64,000 bases of DNA from Apium graveolens (Eukaryota; Streptophyta; Magnoliopsida; Apiales; Apiaceae): contig NC_133653.1 in the NCBI RefSeq assembly GCF_009905375.1, forward strand, positions 91,065,671-91,129,670, written 5' to 3'. Each line of letters starts with the position of its first letter. The first letter of the stretch is position 1. The position numbers were made by a program, and so were the translations under genes. Positions 20,107 through 33,107 of this stretch are shown in pieces. Under the pieces are notes generated by a model. That model saw only the letters and a list, made by a program, of their open reading frames with translations, was not told the origin of the DNA and did not search any database.

Positions 20107-22108
20107 CCCGAAATTAAAATCCCCAGCCTCAGGGATGAGCAGAGCTGCATCCAACCGGCCCCTAGCTGCTAGGACTTTCAACATGACCGTTCAGGACGCT
20201 ATCCGGAACACTGACGTGATAGCAGGTACCCTTTTGTTAAATTCCGAACATGTGAATGTCATATTTGATTCTGGAGTGACCAGTTCTTTTATATCTCAAA
20301 ATTTTGCTAAGAAGATAAAACTTAACGCCATACGCTTACATGAGGTATTACAAGTGGAAATAGTAAATAGAGAAATAATTCCTATAATTCAAGTACACCC
20401 TAAATACAAATTGAAATTAGAAGGGAAAGTCTTTGAGGTTGACTTAATCCCATTTGCAGTAAGAGAATTTGATATAATCTTAGGAATGGATTGGTTATCC
20501 AGTAATGGAGCGCAGATAGATTGTGAGCGGAAGAGAGTAAAGATAAGAGTGCAAAATGGAAAGGAAATAGTGTTCAAAGGTCAGCAACAGACACAGAAAT
20601 TTATGACCATGCTTCAGGAGAAGAGATTGTTAAATAAAGGTAATGAGTCCTACTTGGCTTATATGCTGGATACTAAGAAGGAAGTTTCCAACATACATGA
20701 CATACCCGTAGCGAATAAATTCGAGGATGTGTTTCCAGAGAACTTACCAGGATTGCCACCCGATAGAGAAATAGAATTTGCTATAGAACTAGCACCAGGG
20801 ATGGAACCAGTGTCCAAGGCCCCTTATAGGCTAGCCCCAGTTGAGATGAAGGAACTAGCTTCTCAACTGCAAGAGTTATTAGATAACAGGATGATAAGAC
20901 CCAATGTGTCACCATGGGGAGCGCCAGTACTATTCGTAAAAAAAAAGGATGGCAGTATGAGATTATGCATAGACTACCGGGAGTTGAATAAGATGACTAT
21001 CAATAATAGGTACCCTCTCCCTAGGATTGATGACCTATTCGACCAACTCAAAGGTGTTGTACACTTTTCCAAAATAGATTTGAGAACAGGATATCACCAG
21101 TTGAAAATCAAACCTGAGGATATACCTAAGACTGCTTTTCGCACTAGGTATGGACACTATGAGTTCTTGGTCATGTCGTTTAGGCTAACTAATGCACCTG
21201 CAGCCATTATAGATTTGATGAACATACTGTTCAAAAAGTACCTATATATATGTGATAGTTTTTATAGACGATATTCTAATCTACTCAAAGATAGAGCAAG
21301 AACTTGCACAACATTTGAGGATAGTCTTAGAAATTTGAGGAATGAGAAATTATATGCCAAGTTCTCGAAATGCGAGTTTTGGTTAAAGGAAGTTCAGTTC
21401 TTAGGACATGTGGTGAGTAGCAAAGGAATTTTAGTCTACCCCGCCAAGATAGAGGCGGTATCCAATTGGGATAGACCGACTACCCCAACCGAGGTTAGGA
21501 GTTTTGTGAGTTTAGTAGGATATTACCGGAGATTCGTGCAGGAATTTGCCAGGATAGCCGACCCATTGACTAGAATTAGCCGCAAAATGGAAAAGTTCGT
21601 ATGGACAGAGAAATGTGAGGAAAGCTTTCAAGAACTAAAAAGGAGGCTGGTGTTAGCACCAGTGCTCACTCGCTCCGATGGAAAGGGAGAGTTTGTGATA
21701 TACAACGACGCCTCGCACAAAGGACTAGGATGTGTGCTTATGCAACACGGAAAGGTTATTGCGTATGCCTCTTGGAAGTTGAAGGAATATGAGATCAGGT
21801 ACCCAACCCACGATGTAGAATTAGCAGCCATAGTGTTTGCCCTCAAAATTTGGAGGCACTACATATACGGTGAGAAATGTGAGATTTACACAGACCATTA
21901 GAGACTCAAGTATATTTTTACTCAGAAAGAACTGAACATGAGGTAGAGGAGGTGGTTAGAAATGATTAAGGACTACGAATGTGAAATTTTGTATCACCCA
22001 GGTAAAGCCAATATGGTGGCTGATGCCCTCAGTTGAAAAGAGAGACTCAAAATGATGATGGCATATGAGGAATTGGTTGGGAATTTGAAAAGATGGAAAT
22101 TGACGTGA
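20107..22108 (+). pseudogene. Protease, reverse transcriptase and RNase H of E3
   Basis: A 588-codon frame (20135-21901) covers the aspartic protease ([11 protein letters not shown], catalytic DSG, about 20265; [17 protein letters not shown] about 20475), then RT ([20 protein letters not shown] about 20935; [15 protein letters not shown] about 21065). The catalytic FIDD motif is missing from the frame. A two-base loss near 21253 makes it read FYRRYSNLL, and a one-base loss near 21333 restores the frame. RNase H follows ([15 protein letters not shown] about 21695; EIYTDH about 21885), stops at TAG 21899 and continues with further stops through NMVADALS near 22010-22035. It looks intact by length but cannot be active. 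Confidence 0.85.
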
Positions 22109-23583
22109 GAATAATCGGTAAAGGAACAGAAGGATTATTTGAGATTAAGCTAGTGCCGAAACTGACTAAAAAGATATGAGTGTGTCAGGAAAAGAAGATG
22201 AATGAGAAAGAGAAACATTGACCGGTGAGGAAGTCGGATGCGAGAAGGATGAAAAAAGGATCATGAGGTATGCATCCCGAATTTGGATTCCCAATGTGCA
22301 ATAATTAAAGGATGAGCTGCTGCACGGAGGGTACAACTCCATATTTACGATCCATACTGGAAGTACGAAAATGTACAGTGACCTTAAGGAATATTATTGG
22401 TGGCCTAACATGAAAAGATAAGTAGCAGAGTGGGTCAGCAAATGCTTGACATGCCAGAGAGTGAAGGCTAAACATCAGTGACCGAGTGGACTATTACGGC
22501 CCCTAGAGATTCCAGAATGGAAATGGGAGCATATAGCCATGGATTTTGTGACCGGTCTACCAAGAACAAAAATCAATCACGATGTCATATGGGTCATCAT
22601 ATATACACTGACCAAGTCTGCGCACTTCCTGCCGATCAATGAAAGGTACACCGTAGACAATCTAGTGGATATTTACTTGAAGGAAATTATAGTGAGACAC
22701 GACGTCCCTGTTGCCATAGTGTTAGATAGAGACCCAAGGTTTAATTCCTGATTTTGGAGAAGATTCCAAGAGTGTGTAGGCACCAGACTAAATATTAGTA
22801 CTGCTAACCACCCACAGACAGATGGGCAAAGTGAAAGGACTATTCAGACCCTATAAGATATGCTGCGAGTATGTGCCATCGACTTTAAAGGGAATTGGAA
22901 TGACCACTTACCCCTGATCGAATTTGCCTACAATAATAGCTATCACGCTAGCATAGGAATGCCTCCATATGAAGCTCTTTATGGAAGAAAATTCCGCTCT
23001 TCCCTATATTGGCATGAGGTTAGAGAACACAAGATAATAGGGCCCGAGTTAGTCCAACAAACCAGAGAGATGGTGGGACTCATTAGGAAGAGACTGTTAG
23101 CAGGTCAAGATAGACAAAAGAAGTACGCCGACTAGATGAGAAAAGATAGAGAATATGAAGTACGAGATTCAGTGTTGTTGAAGGTATCTCCATGGAAAGG
23201 AGTAATCAAGTTTGGAAAGAAAGGGAAGCTGAGTCCCAGATTCATAGGTTACCTTTGAAATTTTGAGGATAATAGGACCTCTAGCTTACGATCTCGCCTT
23301 GCCTCCTAATCTGCAACAAGTGCACAACGTATTCCACGTGTCAATGCTAAGGAAATACCATACCGATGCGCGACATGTGATAGAGTATGATCATGTAGAT
23401 TTACAACCAGACCTGACCTACGTTGAGCAACCGGTAAGGGTAATGGACCAAAAAGTACAAGTACTGAGGTATAAGACTGTGAAGCTGGTTAGAATCTTGT
23501 GGAGCAATCAAAATGTTGAAGAGTCAACTTGGGAACTAGAAGACGCAATGAGGAATAGATATCCCCATCTATTTTCTAATTAA
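22109..23583 (+). pseudogene. Integrase and chromodomain of E3
   Basis: A degenerate HHCC region lies near 22300-22480 (CLTCQRVKAKHQ). The core has MDFVTGLP (about 22540), LDRDPRF (about 22720) and [10 protein letters not shown] (about 22815). FAYNNSYHASIGMPPYEALY follows near 22925. The GPF region is frameshifted near 23250. The chromodomain ILWSNQNVEESTWELEDAM ends at TAA 23581-23583. Stops at 22749, about 22854 and 23133 break it. The motif order and lengths match E1. Confidence 0.85.
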
Positions 23584-23603
23584 TTTCGGGACGGAATCCT
23601 TGT

Positions 23604-23616
23604 TAGAGTGGAAGAC
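23604..23616 (+). other. E3 polypurine tract
   Basis: AGAGTGGAAGAC, directly before the TG of the LTR. Confidence 0.65.
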
Positions 23617-26600
23617 TGTAATAACTCGAATTTTTGAGACTTTGTAAAAAGCTTAATGAATAGTAACCCTGATAGACAGGAATTTTTTTTATCCCACATT
23701 ATATTGTACATGAGAAATTGAGTTTCGGAGTTGATAACATGTTTATACATACCAAATAAGTGTATGTAAACGGTTTTAGTTTTCGAAAAAAATGAACTTT
23801 GAAAAATTACCGTATTCACGAACCATCAAGGATTATGGGAATCACAATATAATTATGAATTTAAAACTCTACAGATTTATATCCAAGAACGATACTTCAA
23901 AACATAAAGAATGTACATGAAAGTATTTACACCGCGAATCATTTACGAGAAATTATTACGAAAATGATTAAGCGACCGAACAAACGCGTAAACGAATAAA
24001 TAAATGTATCGAACTAAACTAACTAACTGAGTCAAGGAAGTAATCATGGCTAGGTTACCAAATAGTAACCTAAGTTAGGTAGGGATGAATAGTATAAGGG
24101 AGTACTTAGCTAGTAACCTAGCTTTGAATTTGTGCAAGCTAGCAAAGATATGTATTATATATGCATATTTAGGATGATATATACACAAAAACAAAATCTT
24201 TCAAGAGAAGCAACAAGAAGCATGAAAGCAAACTCTCTCTCTCCCACACCTTCTTCCATTCGGCCCAAGCAAGAAAGAGCAAGAAATCAAAATCAAAACC
24301 CTAAGTTCTAGTCATGGCAAAAATCCCCCATTAATTCTCAAGCTTCATACATCCTAAAATAAGGTAAGATAAATTTTTAAGCTCATTTTATCAAGGTTTG
24401 ATGGGTGAAATAAATTCAAGAAAGATGATAATGAATAGTATAAATAGTAAATTTTCTTTGGTTCTTGATTTTAATGGTTGATCTAGGTTCCAAAAACCCT
24501 ACCAAGCACTCCCAAGACTTCACCATCATGAAGAACACATCTCAAGCTTTCAAGAAAGGTATAAATCTTTGACCCATCTTGATTTAAGGTTTAAGTTCAA
24601 GAATCTTTTGAAACCTAGTTATAAACTTAGTTTTAGTGGTTGATTTATTATAATCTTGATGTTTAGTTAATTAGTTCTAAGGTTAATGATTGTTGCGTCA
24701 AGAATATGATTTTATTGAGTGTAGTTAGTGTTGGGATGATTATTTGATGATCATTGGTGGTAGTATAGAGATTTAAGATATAAACGAAACTCGGATCGTA
24801 AGAGTAATCTCGCTAAAACGAACAAAACTCAATATTAAGTTTCTGCAGAAAGTCACAATTGTATAAACTATAGTTTCTTGAAAATTAACACTTGATTATG
24901 ATAGAAAATGTTATAAGGATCTTTTAGGCGCTTGAATCACTTGATTCCGATTTACAGATCAAAAGTTATGACCGTTTTAGTAAAAGTGAATTACGCGATA
25001 AAAACTGCTACGAATTACAAACCTGCGAAATAGAAATGATCGACTTAAAAATATTCATAAATCATGAAATTTTTACAGAGAGTATTAAATACAGTTCCTT
25101 AAGCTGTATAAAATTTTTAAGTGAAAATAATAATTTTTCAATTTTATAAAAATATCGGAACCAAGACCGCGCGATTAGAAATCATAAGCGGAGCCGACGA
25201 TGAAAATGTAAACGGACATAAGGTACATCGAAAAGGAAGCGACCGTGACATGAATAAGTACTTAAAGGAATAATAAGGGTAAAATAAGTTGAAAGAACGA
25301 ATAATAAGTAGTATATGAGTACAAGTCTCCGTAAATTAGAACGGGATCTAACGAAACGGTTTATATTTATGGTTATAGATTTCTGAGCGGACCCTAGAGT
25401 ATCCTCCACCTTGAAATACCCAGGCAAATTTACGAACTTAACTCCATATAATGTTGTATTGTCAAAGTATTGTTTTACTATATTTTGCATAAATGCCATA
25501 CTTGCCATGACACTAAGTATTTGAGTTTTCGCGTATATAGCGATAGGGTTACAATATATATGTCGTAGAATGTCTTAACGCCGTCATGAGTGTGATGTAT
25601 GATTATAAGATCGAAAGCCGGCCAGAGTTTTAAAACGAAAACCCTAGAATCATTCCGGAGATGTTTGGACGGTTAAAGTCCGCACTTATTTTATTCCAAG
25701 GGACTCGATGTTCACTTGCGAAACATTAAATACCTCGAACTTTTATTAAAATGATTTCCAAAGATCGTATTCCCTCAACTATATTTAATTACTCGAATAA
25801 TGGATATTATTTCATTTATTCATTTAATATAGGAGAATTATTCTCCAAGGATTATTTATTTCGAACTCGATTAATTATTAAAGATTACTTTAATTACCTA
25901 AACATAAATGAGTTGAGGAATATTATTTCAAATATTCTTTTAAAATATAACTATTTGAGGTTTAATTAGTTAATAATTATTATTTAATTATTAGTTATTT
26001 ATTAAATAATTTAATATGATTTAAAAATCATAAAACCTTATTTAAAATATTTTCTTAAATTTCAGAAAATCATTCGAATAATTTTAGATCGTCGAAGAAT
26101 AATATCTCGACTTATTTAAATATTTTGAATATAGTTTTAAAAGAAACTCCCCTTTATTTAATTATCTATTGACAACGGTCAACTCACATCCTTAGTACTT
26201 CCTCCGAAAATTCTCAGAAGTATATATATATATATATATATATACACGGATAAGATAAGTTATTTCTATCAACAAGCAAAATGCTTGGGGAACTTCGATG
26301 TGGTTTGACTTCTCGAGATATGATAGGATTCTTTTAAGGACTTGGAAGGGTAGACTCTAGTACTATGTGTACTAGGGAGACTACCAAAGGTACCGCAGGC
26401 GAAGGTACTCTGTGTACTCAGGAACTTGTGAAGTATGTGTATAACCAAAATAGGACACGTAGCCCGAATGCGGCAAGGGTGATAACCGGGATACGGAAGT
26501 GTCATCCTTCTACTAGTACAAAAGGTTACTATTTCCATAGTACGACTGATCATCATATGTGGTGGCTCCAGTGGATGTCCTAAATTCTTCCAATTGGAAT

Positions 26601-27302
26601 TTTGATGCAATACCGTAACCAAAGCCTAGGTACTGGGTTTACTATTAAGGTATTCACAGGATAATAAATCCACTAAAGAATTGTTTTCAAAAGAAGGTGT
26701 GTATCACCAAAAAAAATTATTTTTGAATAAAACTTATTTATCATATATGGTAGCATACTTGAGTTTATCATACAGTCATTTCATACTGTACATTATTATG
26801 CTGGGCATTATAGCTCACACTTGTTTTCTTAAATTGACACAACACAACATTAAATCAATATGCCTATCATGAAACTCACAGCCAGGAAATGGGTAGGAAA
26901 TGGCCAGCTGTTCCGTAAGATGTTTGGTGTTGCACCTCAGGTAGATCTAATAAGTTGGATTAGTTTTCAGTTATTTTTGGTCTGGCTTATTTACAAGTAT
27001 GACTTATGTAAGATAATAAATAAGAAACGAATATTTGGCCGACGGACTAACCTTACTTAAAGGTTAGTTCTGCGGTAAGACTTAATTACTTTTGGGTTGT
27101 AATAATTATCACTTTGTGGATTGATTTACTCTAGTAATGAATGGTTTGTTTCCAAGACAATAACCTAAAACTGTGTGTGTGTGATAAGTATGGAGTTGTA
27201 AAGGTGTGAGTATTTATATATTATGATACGAGATAAGTGTTATATAACATTCAAGATAGTGTGGCCTCCTAGATCCCCAACCCCGAATTTTGGGACACCA
27301 CA
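23617..27302 (+). repeat. E3 3' LTR (3686 bp)
   Basis: It starts TGTAATAACTCGAATTTTTG and ends GGGACACCACA. Its first 1.8 kb matches 5723-7550 and its last 0.44 kb matches 1332-1783, which proves the LTR ends. It carries an AT dinucleotide run (26221-26244). Small ORFs inside show no domain. The bases after it are TTCCT; the partner duplication is not in the window. Confidence 0.9.
26221..26244. repeat. (TA)n microsatellite in the E3 LTR
   Basis: About twelve uninterrupted TA units. Confidence 0.9.
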
Positions 27303-27670
27303 TTCCTTAGAATGCAGTATTACCTATCAATTTCTATCACAACAGATTCACAAAGCACACTCTGCCATATATTAAATGCTAAGAGGAGGGCATACAATTC
27401 GATGAGTAGTGCAAAACTTAGTGAGGGTAAACTGCAGAGTCAAAGAGTTCTAGTTCTACTGATGTCAGGTGTAGTTACTCGTGTCCTAGTAGTTCTGAAT
27501 TAAAAAATGGCAGTACATTCCCTCAGCATTCAAGTTTGGTATTGGGTGTCAATGGAGATGTGACAGTGTCATACAAAGAAAACATTTATCAACTCTTAGA
27601 ATCTTATACTTATAAATCATTATTTAAACATATATTATTCAATATTAAATCGCTTTCTGAATAAGCCTTA
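27303..27670 (+). other. Exon-like low-copy stretch, unidentified
   Basis: A frame with balanced codon use runs from the Ser-rich SKSSSSTDVRCSYSCPSSSE (about 27438-27500) through LVLGVNGDVTVSYKENIYQL (about 27530-27590) to a TAA near 27662. Upstream, another frame reads ILNAKRRAYNSMSSAKLSEG (27370-27430). The two could be joined only by an indel or a very short intron. It is not related to the retroelements here. It may be a fragment of a host gene; I do not recognise the family. Confidence 0.25.
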
Positions 27671-27963
27671 TTTGTCATCATTACTATTTTTGAATAAAAA
27701 CGATACACTATAAACTTGATCCAACAAAAAATTAAATTTTTTAAGATAAAGGATTGTAAATATGAGTGATACACCGAAAAAAATTGAGTAAGGTAGCAAA
27801 ATATTTATATTTTAAATGTCAAATTGAAAGCATGTCAGAATAAAACAAATGCAATTATTAAGTATATACTACCTATAAAGACCAAAGATAATGACCCATG
27901 AGCACATCTATTCTTTATTTAGACTCATTTAAACTACCTGGGTTATCAATTCAGATTCACATA
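27671..27963. other. AT-rich non-coding stretch
   Basis: Nothing recognisable; ends at the MITE target site. Confidence 0.5.
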
Positions 27964-27965
27964 TA

Positions 27966-28248
27966 CTCCCTCCGTCCCGTTGAATTCTATACGTCTGATT
28001 TGGGCACGGAGGTTGAGAAAATGTGAAATATTGTGGGAAAAAGTAAGAAAAGTGGGTAAAGTGGTGGGACCAATCAATATATAATGTATAAAGTTAGTGT
28101 AGTGGAAGAAAGTAGTGGATGTAAGTGGGTGTAATTAATTTTTATATTGTATAAAACTTTTACTATTTTTGATAAGTTCTAAAATGTATAGAAATGAATG
28201 GGACATCCCAAAAAGGAAAGTGTATAAAAATGAATGGGACAGAGGGAG
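27966..28248. mobile_element. Stowaway-type MITE (283 bp)
   Basis: The terminal inverted repeats are CTCCCTCCGTCCC at the left and GGGACAGAGGGAG at the right (one mismatch). TA target duplications flank it at 27964-27965 and 28249-28250. The ends, the TA site and the size are those of plant Stowaway elements, which are moved by Tc1/mariner-like transposases. No coding capacity. Confidence 0.9.
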
Positions 28249-28259
28249 TACAAGTTTTG

Positions 28260-28405
28260 GTTTTTTCAAGCCGTACAATCCATCCACCCAATCTGCACTG
28301 CACAACAGCACTTCACCAGTTTCGGGCTTCAAATAGGAGCGGTACGGTTCAATCACTAAACTACCAGATCTAAAGGCAGATTCACGACCATACAAAATCA
28401 TTGAA
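28260..28405 (-). other. Exon-like fragment next to the MITE, unidentified
   Basis: On the minus strand a frame reads MILYGRESAFRSGSLVIEPY and then RSYLKPETGEVLLCSADWVD before reaching the MITE. The composition is protein-like and the flanks are AT-rich, as for an exon. It could be a fragment of a host gene; I do not recognise the family, and no full splice pair is evident. Confidence 0.25.
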
Positions 28406-29097
28406 ACGTGTATAACTATAACCATACAATATTGTTAAAATATTAACTGTATAACTACAACCATATAAAATTATTGAAATACTAAATATATATTAATATG
28501 GCAAAATGTTCTAGCTAAGTATCATAAAGAAAATAAGACTCATGACCCCCCTAAATCCCCTATTGACTAAGCAGCTAGCCACCAATACACACATCACATA
28601 TATTTATACACACTCAGGATGTAGAAAGTATAATAAAGATATGATATCATCATCTCAAACTCATAATTACAACTATAAACTCATATAAAAAAATTATGAG
28701 CAATAGACAAGTACAAATCAAACTATTACACTACTTAACAATAATTGAATTAAAATAATAACATAAATTATAAAGTAAATTGCAATGCTCGACAATGTGT
28801 AAATAATTGATAAATAAATACATTTAAAACTGCTTTAGTAAAGTTCAAGCTCATGTGTTTATAACTTTATATCAGTATTTATATAAACTTGTATGTATAT
28901 ATAAATTCAAACTTATATCTAGGCCCTTGGGTATTTTTATCATGTTTTTGAGTTGATGTTCTAAATTTGGATGTCAATATCTATTTATTATATATTTTAG
29001 TAAAATGAAAAAATTTTAAGAAAAAAATATTTGGTTTGCTCTTTAACACTTAACTAGTGGTTTGACTAGTACTTCTAAATAGTGTTTAGTCCCGGAT
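28406..29097. other. AT-rich intergenic DNA
   Basis: No ORF, RNA or repeat structure recognised. It ends at the left LTR of E6. Confidence 0.5.
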
Positions 29098-29678
29098 TGA
29101 TGTTTCGGTTTTTAAAAAAAATTATGTCTGAATGATCCAACCGTACTGACGTGGAATAAAAATTAGGGTACATTAGTAATTAATGCTAGGGTTTATGAGT
29201 TTCGAGCTTTAATGGCCTCTATCACGGTAGGGACTGTTTGTCCTCACAAGATGCCTACGTATCTTTGTAGTATAGAGAATCAAGCCAAAAACGTAGTTCT
29301 AGGTTGAGGGGTAGAGCCCTTTATATAGAGATGAGTCTAGGGTTAGACTTATGTTGGGAAACTAGGTGAACAAGTCTCCTACTTAGATGGTAACTAGGAT
29401 TCCTGTAAGGGAAGGACTTCCAGATCCTTTCTTGTAGGAACTTATGTCCATTTTGGACACATGTCTCTGCACTTGTAGCCGTATTGGGCCTAGTCTGTGA
29501 ACTGCTCATGTTCATGGACCTTGACGACCTCTGCTAGTGGGCCTTGACCGCTTGGGCCATCTTTAGCCTGTTTATGAGCCTAGACCAGTATGGTGTGTAT
29601 TGGGATTTGGAAAAGAATTCCAAGTATAATTAATTTGACATTTAATGTGTCTTTTGGATGTATTTTCTATCCATATCA
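29098..29678 (-). repeat. E6 3' LTR
   Basis: The right boundary is clear: ...CCATATCA at 29671-29678 abuts the purine tract, so on the minus strand the LTR begins TGATATGG. The left boundary is inferred from TGATGT at 29098, which pairs with it as a short inverted end. A minus-strand TATA box sits at 29317-29330. Confidence 0.55.
29317..29330 (-). promoter_or_regulatory. TATA box of the E6 LTR
   Basis: On the minus strand CTCTATATAAAGGG, mid-LTR, with a C-rich stretch about 20 bases downstream. Confidence 0.5.
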
Positions 29679-29692
29679 TTTGGCCCCCAACT
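29679..29692 (-). other. E6 polypurine tract
   Basis: On the minus strand AAGTTGGGGGCCAAA runs into the LTR start TGATATGG. Confidence 0.7.
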
Positions 29693-29899
29693 TCCAGGAA
29701 GACTACTCGAGTTTTCGTGGAAGTTGTAATGGTCTATTCGCTACTCGGGGTACTTTCGACCCTTCTCGGGTATCGGCCCTTCATGGGTATTATCGTTTCA
29801 CTGTAAAGTATGGAGTGACCTACACATTTACAATGACTTATATAGTGCGAGTATACGCACTTAAGGCCTTTGCACATGCTAATTGAATAGTGTTTGACA

Positions 29900-30061
29900 T
29901 TAAACGGTACTAATCGGGACTAAAAAGTGAGCATTTATCACCCCTTAACCTTCGTCAAGGTTAATTATAGGGTGAAAGCTGCTAAGAACCCCTAATCGGG
30001 GCTAATTTCCATGTATAACCTGCTAATTAGGCTTAAAATAGAATAATTTTAAGCAAGAATG
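29900..30061. repeat. AATYGGGRCTAA repeats, left part
   Basis: Copies at about 29910 (taatcgggactaa) and 29994 (taatcggggctaatt). The array continues beyond E4 at 59404-59665, which confirms that both sides belong to one element. Confidence 0.7.
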
Positions 30062-30066
30062 CACTA

Positions 30067-30661
30067 TCTTAGGTCGCACAACACTGTAGAAGGGGGTTAA
30101 ATACAGTGTAGAATACAATCAAATCGATTTCGAACACAAGTAAAAGTAAACAGATATATTCGATATAATAAACTCTGTTACAATGGAACTGTTCTCTCTC
30201 AGTGATGAACAAATATCACGAGAGCTGCTAGGTTACAATGTATGATCTTCTCGATAATGATAACACATATAGTATAAACCTATATCTGTGTTTATATAGT
30301 ACACAGTTACAAGATAACTTCTAATTGATATGGAATGTAATTCTGTCTCCTAAAATATATCAATCAGATATCTTATACAAGTCTTCTTATTTTCTAACTC
30401 TTTCCATGCATATCTTCTTTTGTATTAGTCTTGATCTTTTTTCCTGTAAATCGGCTTCCTTCCTTAACTGTTAGTCCTCCCGTACTTAAGTTCTGATATC
30501 CATCTTCTGATATTTATCTTTTGATAATCTAAGTTCTGATATCCTTAAGTTCTGACTTCCAGTAAGTACTGATTCCAGTAAGTACTGATATTTCCTGTTT
30601 GTTAAGATCTGAAAACTAAACATGAAATATATTAGACATGACATCTCAAATATATCAAACA
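30067..30661 (-). repeat. E4 3' LTR (595 bp)
   Basis: On the plus strand it runs from TCTTAGGTC (the expected TG has become TC) to ATATCAAACA. A minus-strand TATA box, ACTATATAAA, is at 30291-30300. It matches the split 5' LTR in length exactly. Confidence 0.9.
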
Positions 30662-30676
30662 ATCTCCCCCAACTTG
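30662..30676 (-). other. E4 polypurine tract
   Basis: On the minus strand ACAAGTTGGGGGAGAT, directly upstream of the 3' LTR. Confidence 0.75.
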
Positions 30677-30799
30677 TATATTGTGCAAAAATATACAAGT
30701 TAATAGATTTGATGATGTCAAAAACATTTAAGTTCAAATGCAATGAGAGTTTAATAAGACTATTAACTATAACTTACAGTCCTTGTAGCTTTACCAACT

Positions 30800-31540
30800 T
30801 CACTGGATTAATCTGAATCCATAATGATTCTTAACAAAATCTTTTACCAGCTTGTCTTCAGCTTTTCTCAGAACTTCAACTCACTGTGCTTTGACATGCA
30901 TCAGTTCTTCATCTTTACTATCACCAATTTGATAAATGGCTGTTCTGAGAGCTTGAATTGATGTTCTTTCAAGTCCATCACCAAGTCTGATAACTCTAGG
31001 ATGTGAAGAGTTTTCATTATAACATAAGCATTTTTCTTTCAGAATAACTTCCACCTTAGCAGAGTTCTTCAGCATAGGAATTTCTCTTCCATCACCTTCA
31101 GTAATTATTGGTGTATACTGAAAAGTCTTTGTACCAGAGATTCTAAATAGATCTCTTATAGTCTTCAAAATGTATTCTGACCATCTTCTTGTAACATCAG
31201 ATTTTACTTTCAGAAGATAGTGAATATGTTGAAGTTCTCTGACAGACTTCTTTAGAACATCAGTATCAGCTAGTCTGTAAGTTAATCCATCATAGAGAAA
31301 TAAAATCTATTTCTCCTTTAGATTATCCTTATCATGAGCATCTATCACAATTTGAGCAGACAACACTTTGTCAAGGTGCTTTTGTTTGATTTGTTCATAT
31401 AGTTTGTCTGTCAACATGAAAAAATCTCTTAGAATAACTTCTACTCCTGTTTGTATCTTCTCTTCATCAGAACCTAATCCAGCTTTATCTCTAGGTTGCT
31501 TGGATCTCAACCCAAATGTTGCGAGTTGATTCATCATAAG
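30800..31540 (-). pseudogene. E4 extra ORF, C-terminal part beyond the E5 insertion
   Basis: The minus-strand frame starts at the E5 target site with MMNQLATFGLRSKQPRDKAG and continues through VEVILRDFFMLTDKLYEQIK and YNENSSHPRVIRLGDGLERT to TGA at 30800-30802. It is interrupted by stops at about 31307 and 30881, each one transition from a sense codon. It belongs with 44977-48056 on the other side of E5. I do not recognise a domain. The upstream part reads in a different frame at the insertion point, so a further indel separates them. Confidence 0.7.
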
Positions 31541-33107
31541 TGTAACACCCCCAGACCCGGGGTCGGGGATCCGGGTCGTTACGGTCTTTCTTTCCACAAT
31601 ATCACTTCACTTAATTAATAATAATAACCTTATGCTGTGACCCCACACTAACACACACCACAACCCGTTATAGTCTCAGAGATGAAATTGAAATAAGTAC
31701 AAGTCTTTGAATCCACAATTTAAAATTATTACAACCCAAAACGATTACTTGATAATTTACAGTTAATTGCCATTATCTGCCACAAGTTATAATTATACAT
31801 AATTTGATTCTCAAAAGTAGATGGTCTGAACTACAATGGATCTACCTCTGCAGCTATAGCAGCTACAACATCATCGGGAAGACGCGGGGCGCTTCCCACG
31901 CGCTTGCGCTGGGTCTGCTGGAGTCTGGCCATCTCTCCTAACTGTTGTTGTGTGATGAAGAAATAAAGCAAGAGTGAGCCTTACAGCTCGCAAGATAATA
32001 TGTATAGTGATAACAATAATATAAGTATCTAAATGGATACTTGATAGCATCTCTATCATATGCAAGATAATTACTTACTAGATATAAGTAAAAACAAGGA
32101 ATGAAGTTACCAATACTTCACCACACTTATATCATATATAAAGCTACTTGAACTGCCACCGTTCAAAGTATTATAGGTTTTAAGAAAAACATCCCATAGA
32201 TGAGACCACAAGTTAAGACTTGAATAGATTCAATCTTTGAAAGATTATTGAATGAAAAAGTTATGAGATGCTTTATTTAGTCCCGGTATATATATATCCA
32301 CATATATATACCCCTTTAAACATTTCCTGGAACCTCTGTTATGTAAAGTATGAACAGAGTTTGAAACATCCAATGAATTTTGGAAAGGAAAAGAATTTTG
32401 GCATAAACCCGATATCTCGCTGATCAGGCAAAGATACCAATAAGTAACCTTTTCTACTGTAGATGGATGAATTCCTCACCGGTCATCACCCTGGCCGCAT
32501 TAGGACCTCGCGCTAGACCGTACCCCGGCCCCTCACGCGTTGATGGACTGCCACCCAGCCACTTACACAATAATAGACCGTACCCCGGCCTGTCGCTTAT
32601 GCCGACTCAATCAAATGGACTTACTTCCCGAACATTGGGCAAGTAATCAAATTGTTTTCTCAAAACAGCAACCTCGTTGCGAATATAAAATACACCACAG
32701 AGCCGGATTCCCCAGGTTTTGAGCGAGTATTTAAATCCCCTTAAAAGGAAGATCTTAAATATAAAAAAAAAGAGTTTTGGGATCCGCTCTGACTTTTACA
32801 AATCATCTTGAAGATTCGAAAACACTTTAAAGAGTGTTTGGAGTAAAGCTGATTTAATGAAGTAAATCAGTCCCCAGAATATTTAGAAAATGACTGAATA
32901 TTATTATTTAAATAATATTCCCATAAAGAATAGTCTTTATAAAAATAATTGAAGTAGAAGTATTAAAATTTATACTTGAAACGAGTATTAAATAACCAAA
33001 GATATACTTATATGAAAGTATTATCTTTATTTGAATAATCGAAAATAAGTTTGATTATTAACACCTTATTCTTTAATAAAATAAAGAATATATTTCAGCA
33101 AATAATC

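Larger units (their letters stand above)
20107..27302 (+). mobile_element. E3: 3' part of a Tekay-like Ty3 chromovirus
   Basis: It starts inside the gag-protease linker right after the E2 LTR and continues through PR, RT, RNase H, IN, chromodomain, purine tract and a complete 3686-bp 3' LTR. Its 5' LTR, PBS and gag are missing. It is closely related to E1 and in the same orientation, so E1 and E3 may be remains of a tandem pair into which E2 inserted before a deletion removed the DNA between 7550 and the left E2 unit. Confidence 0.8.
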
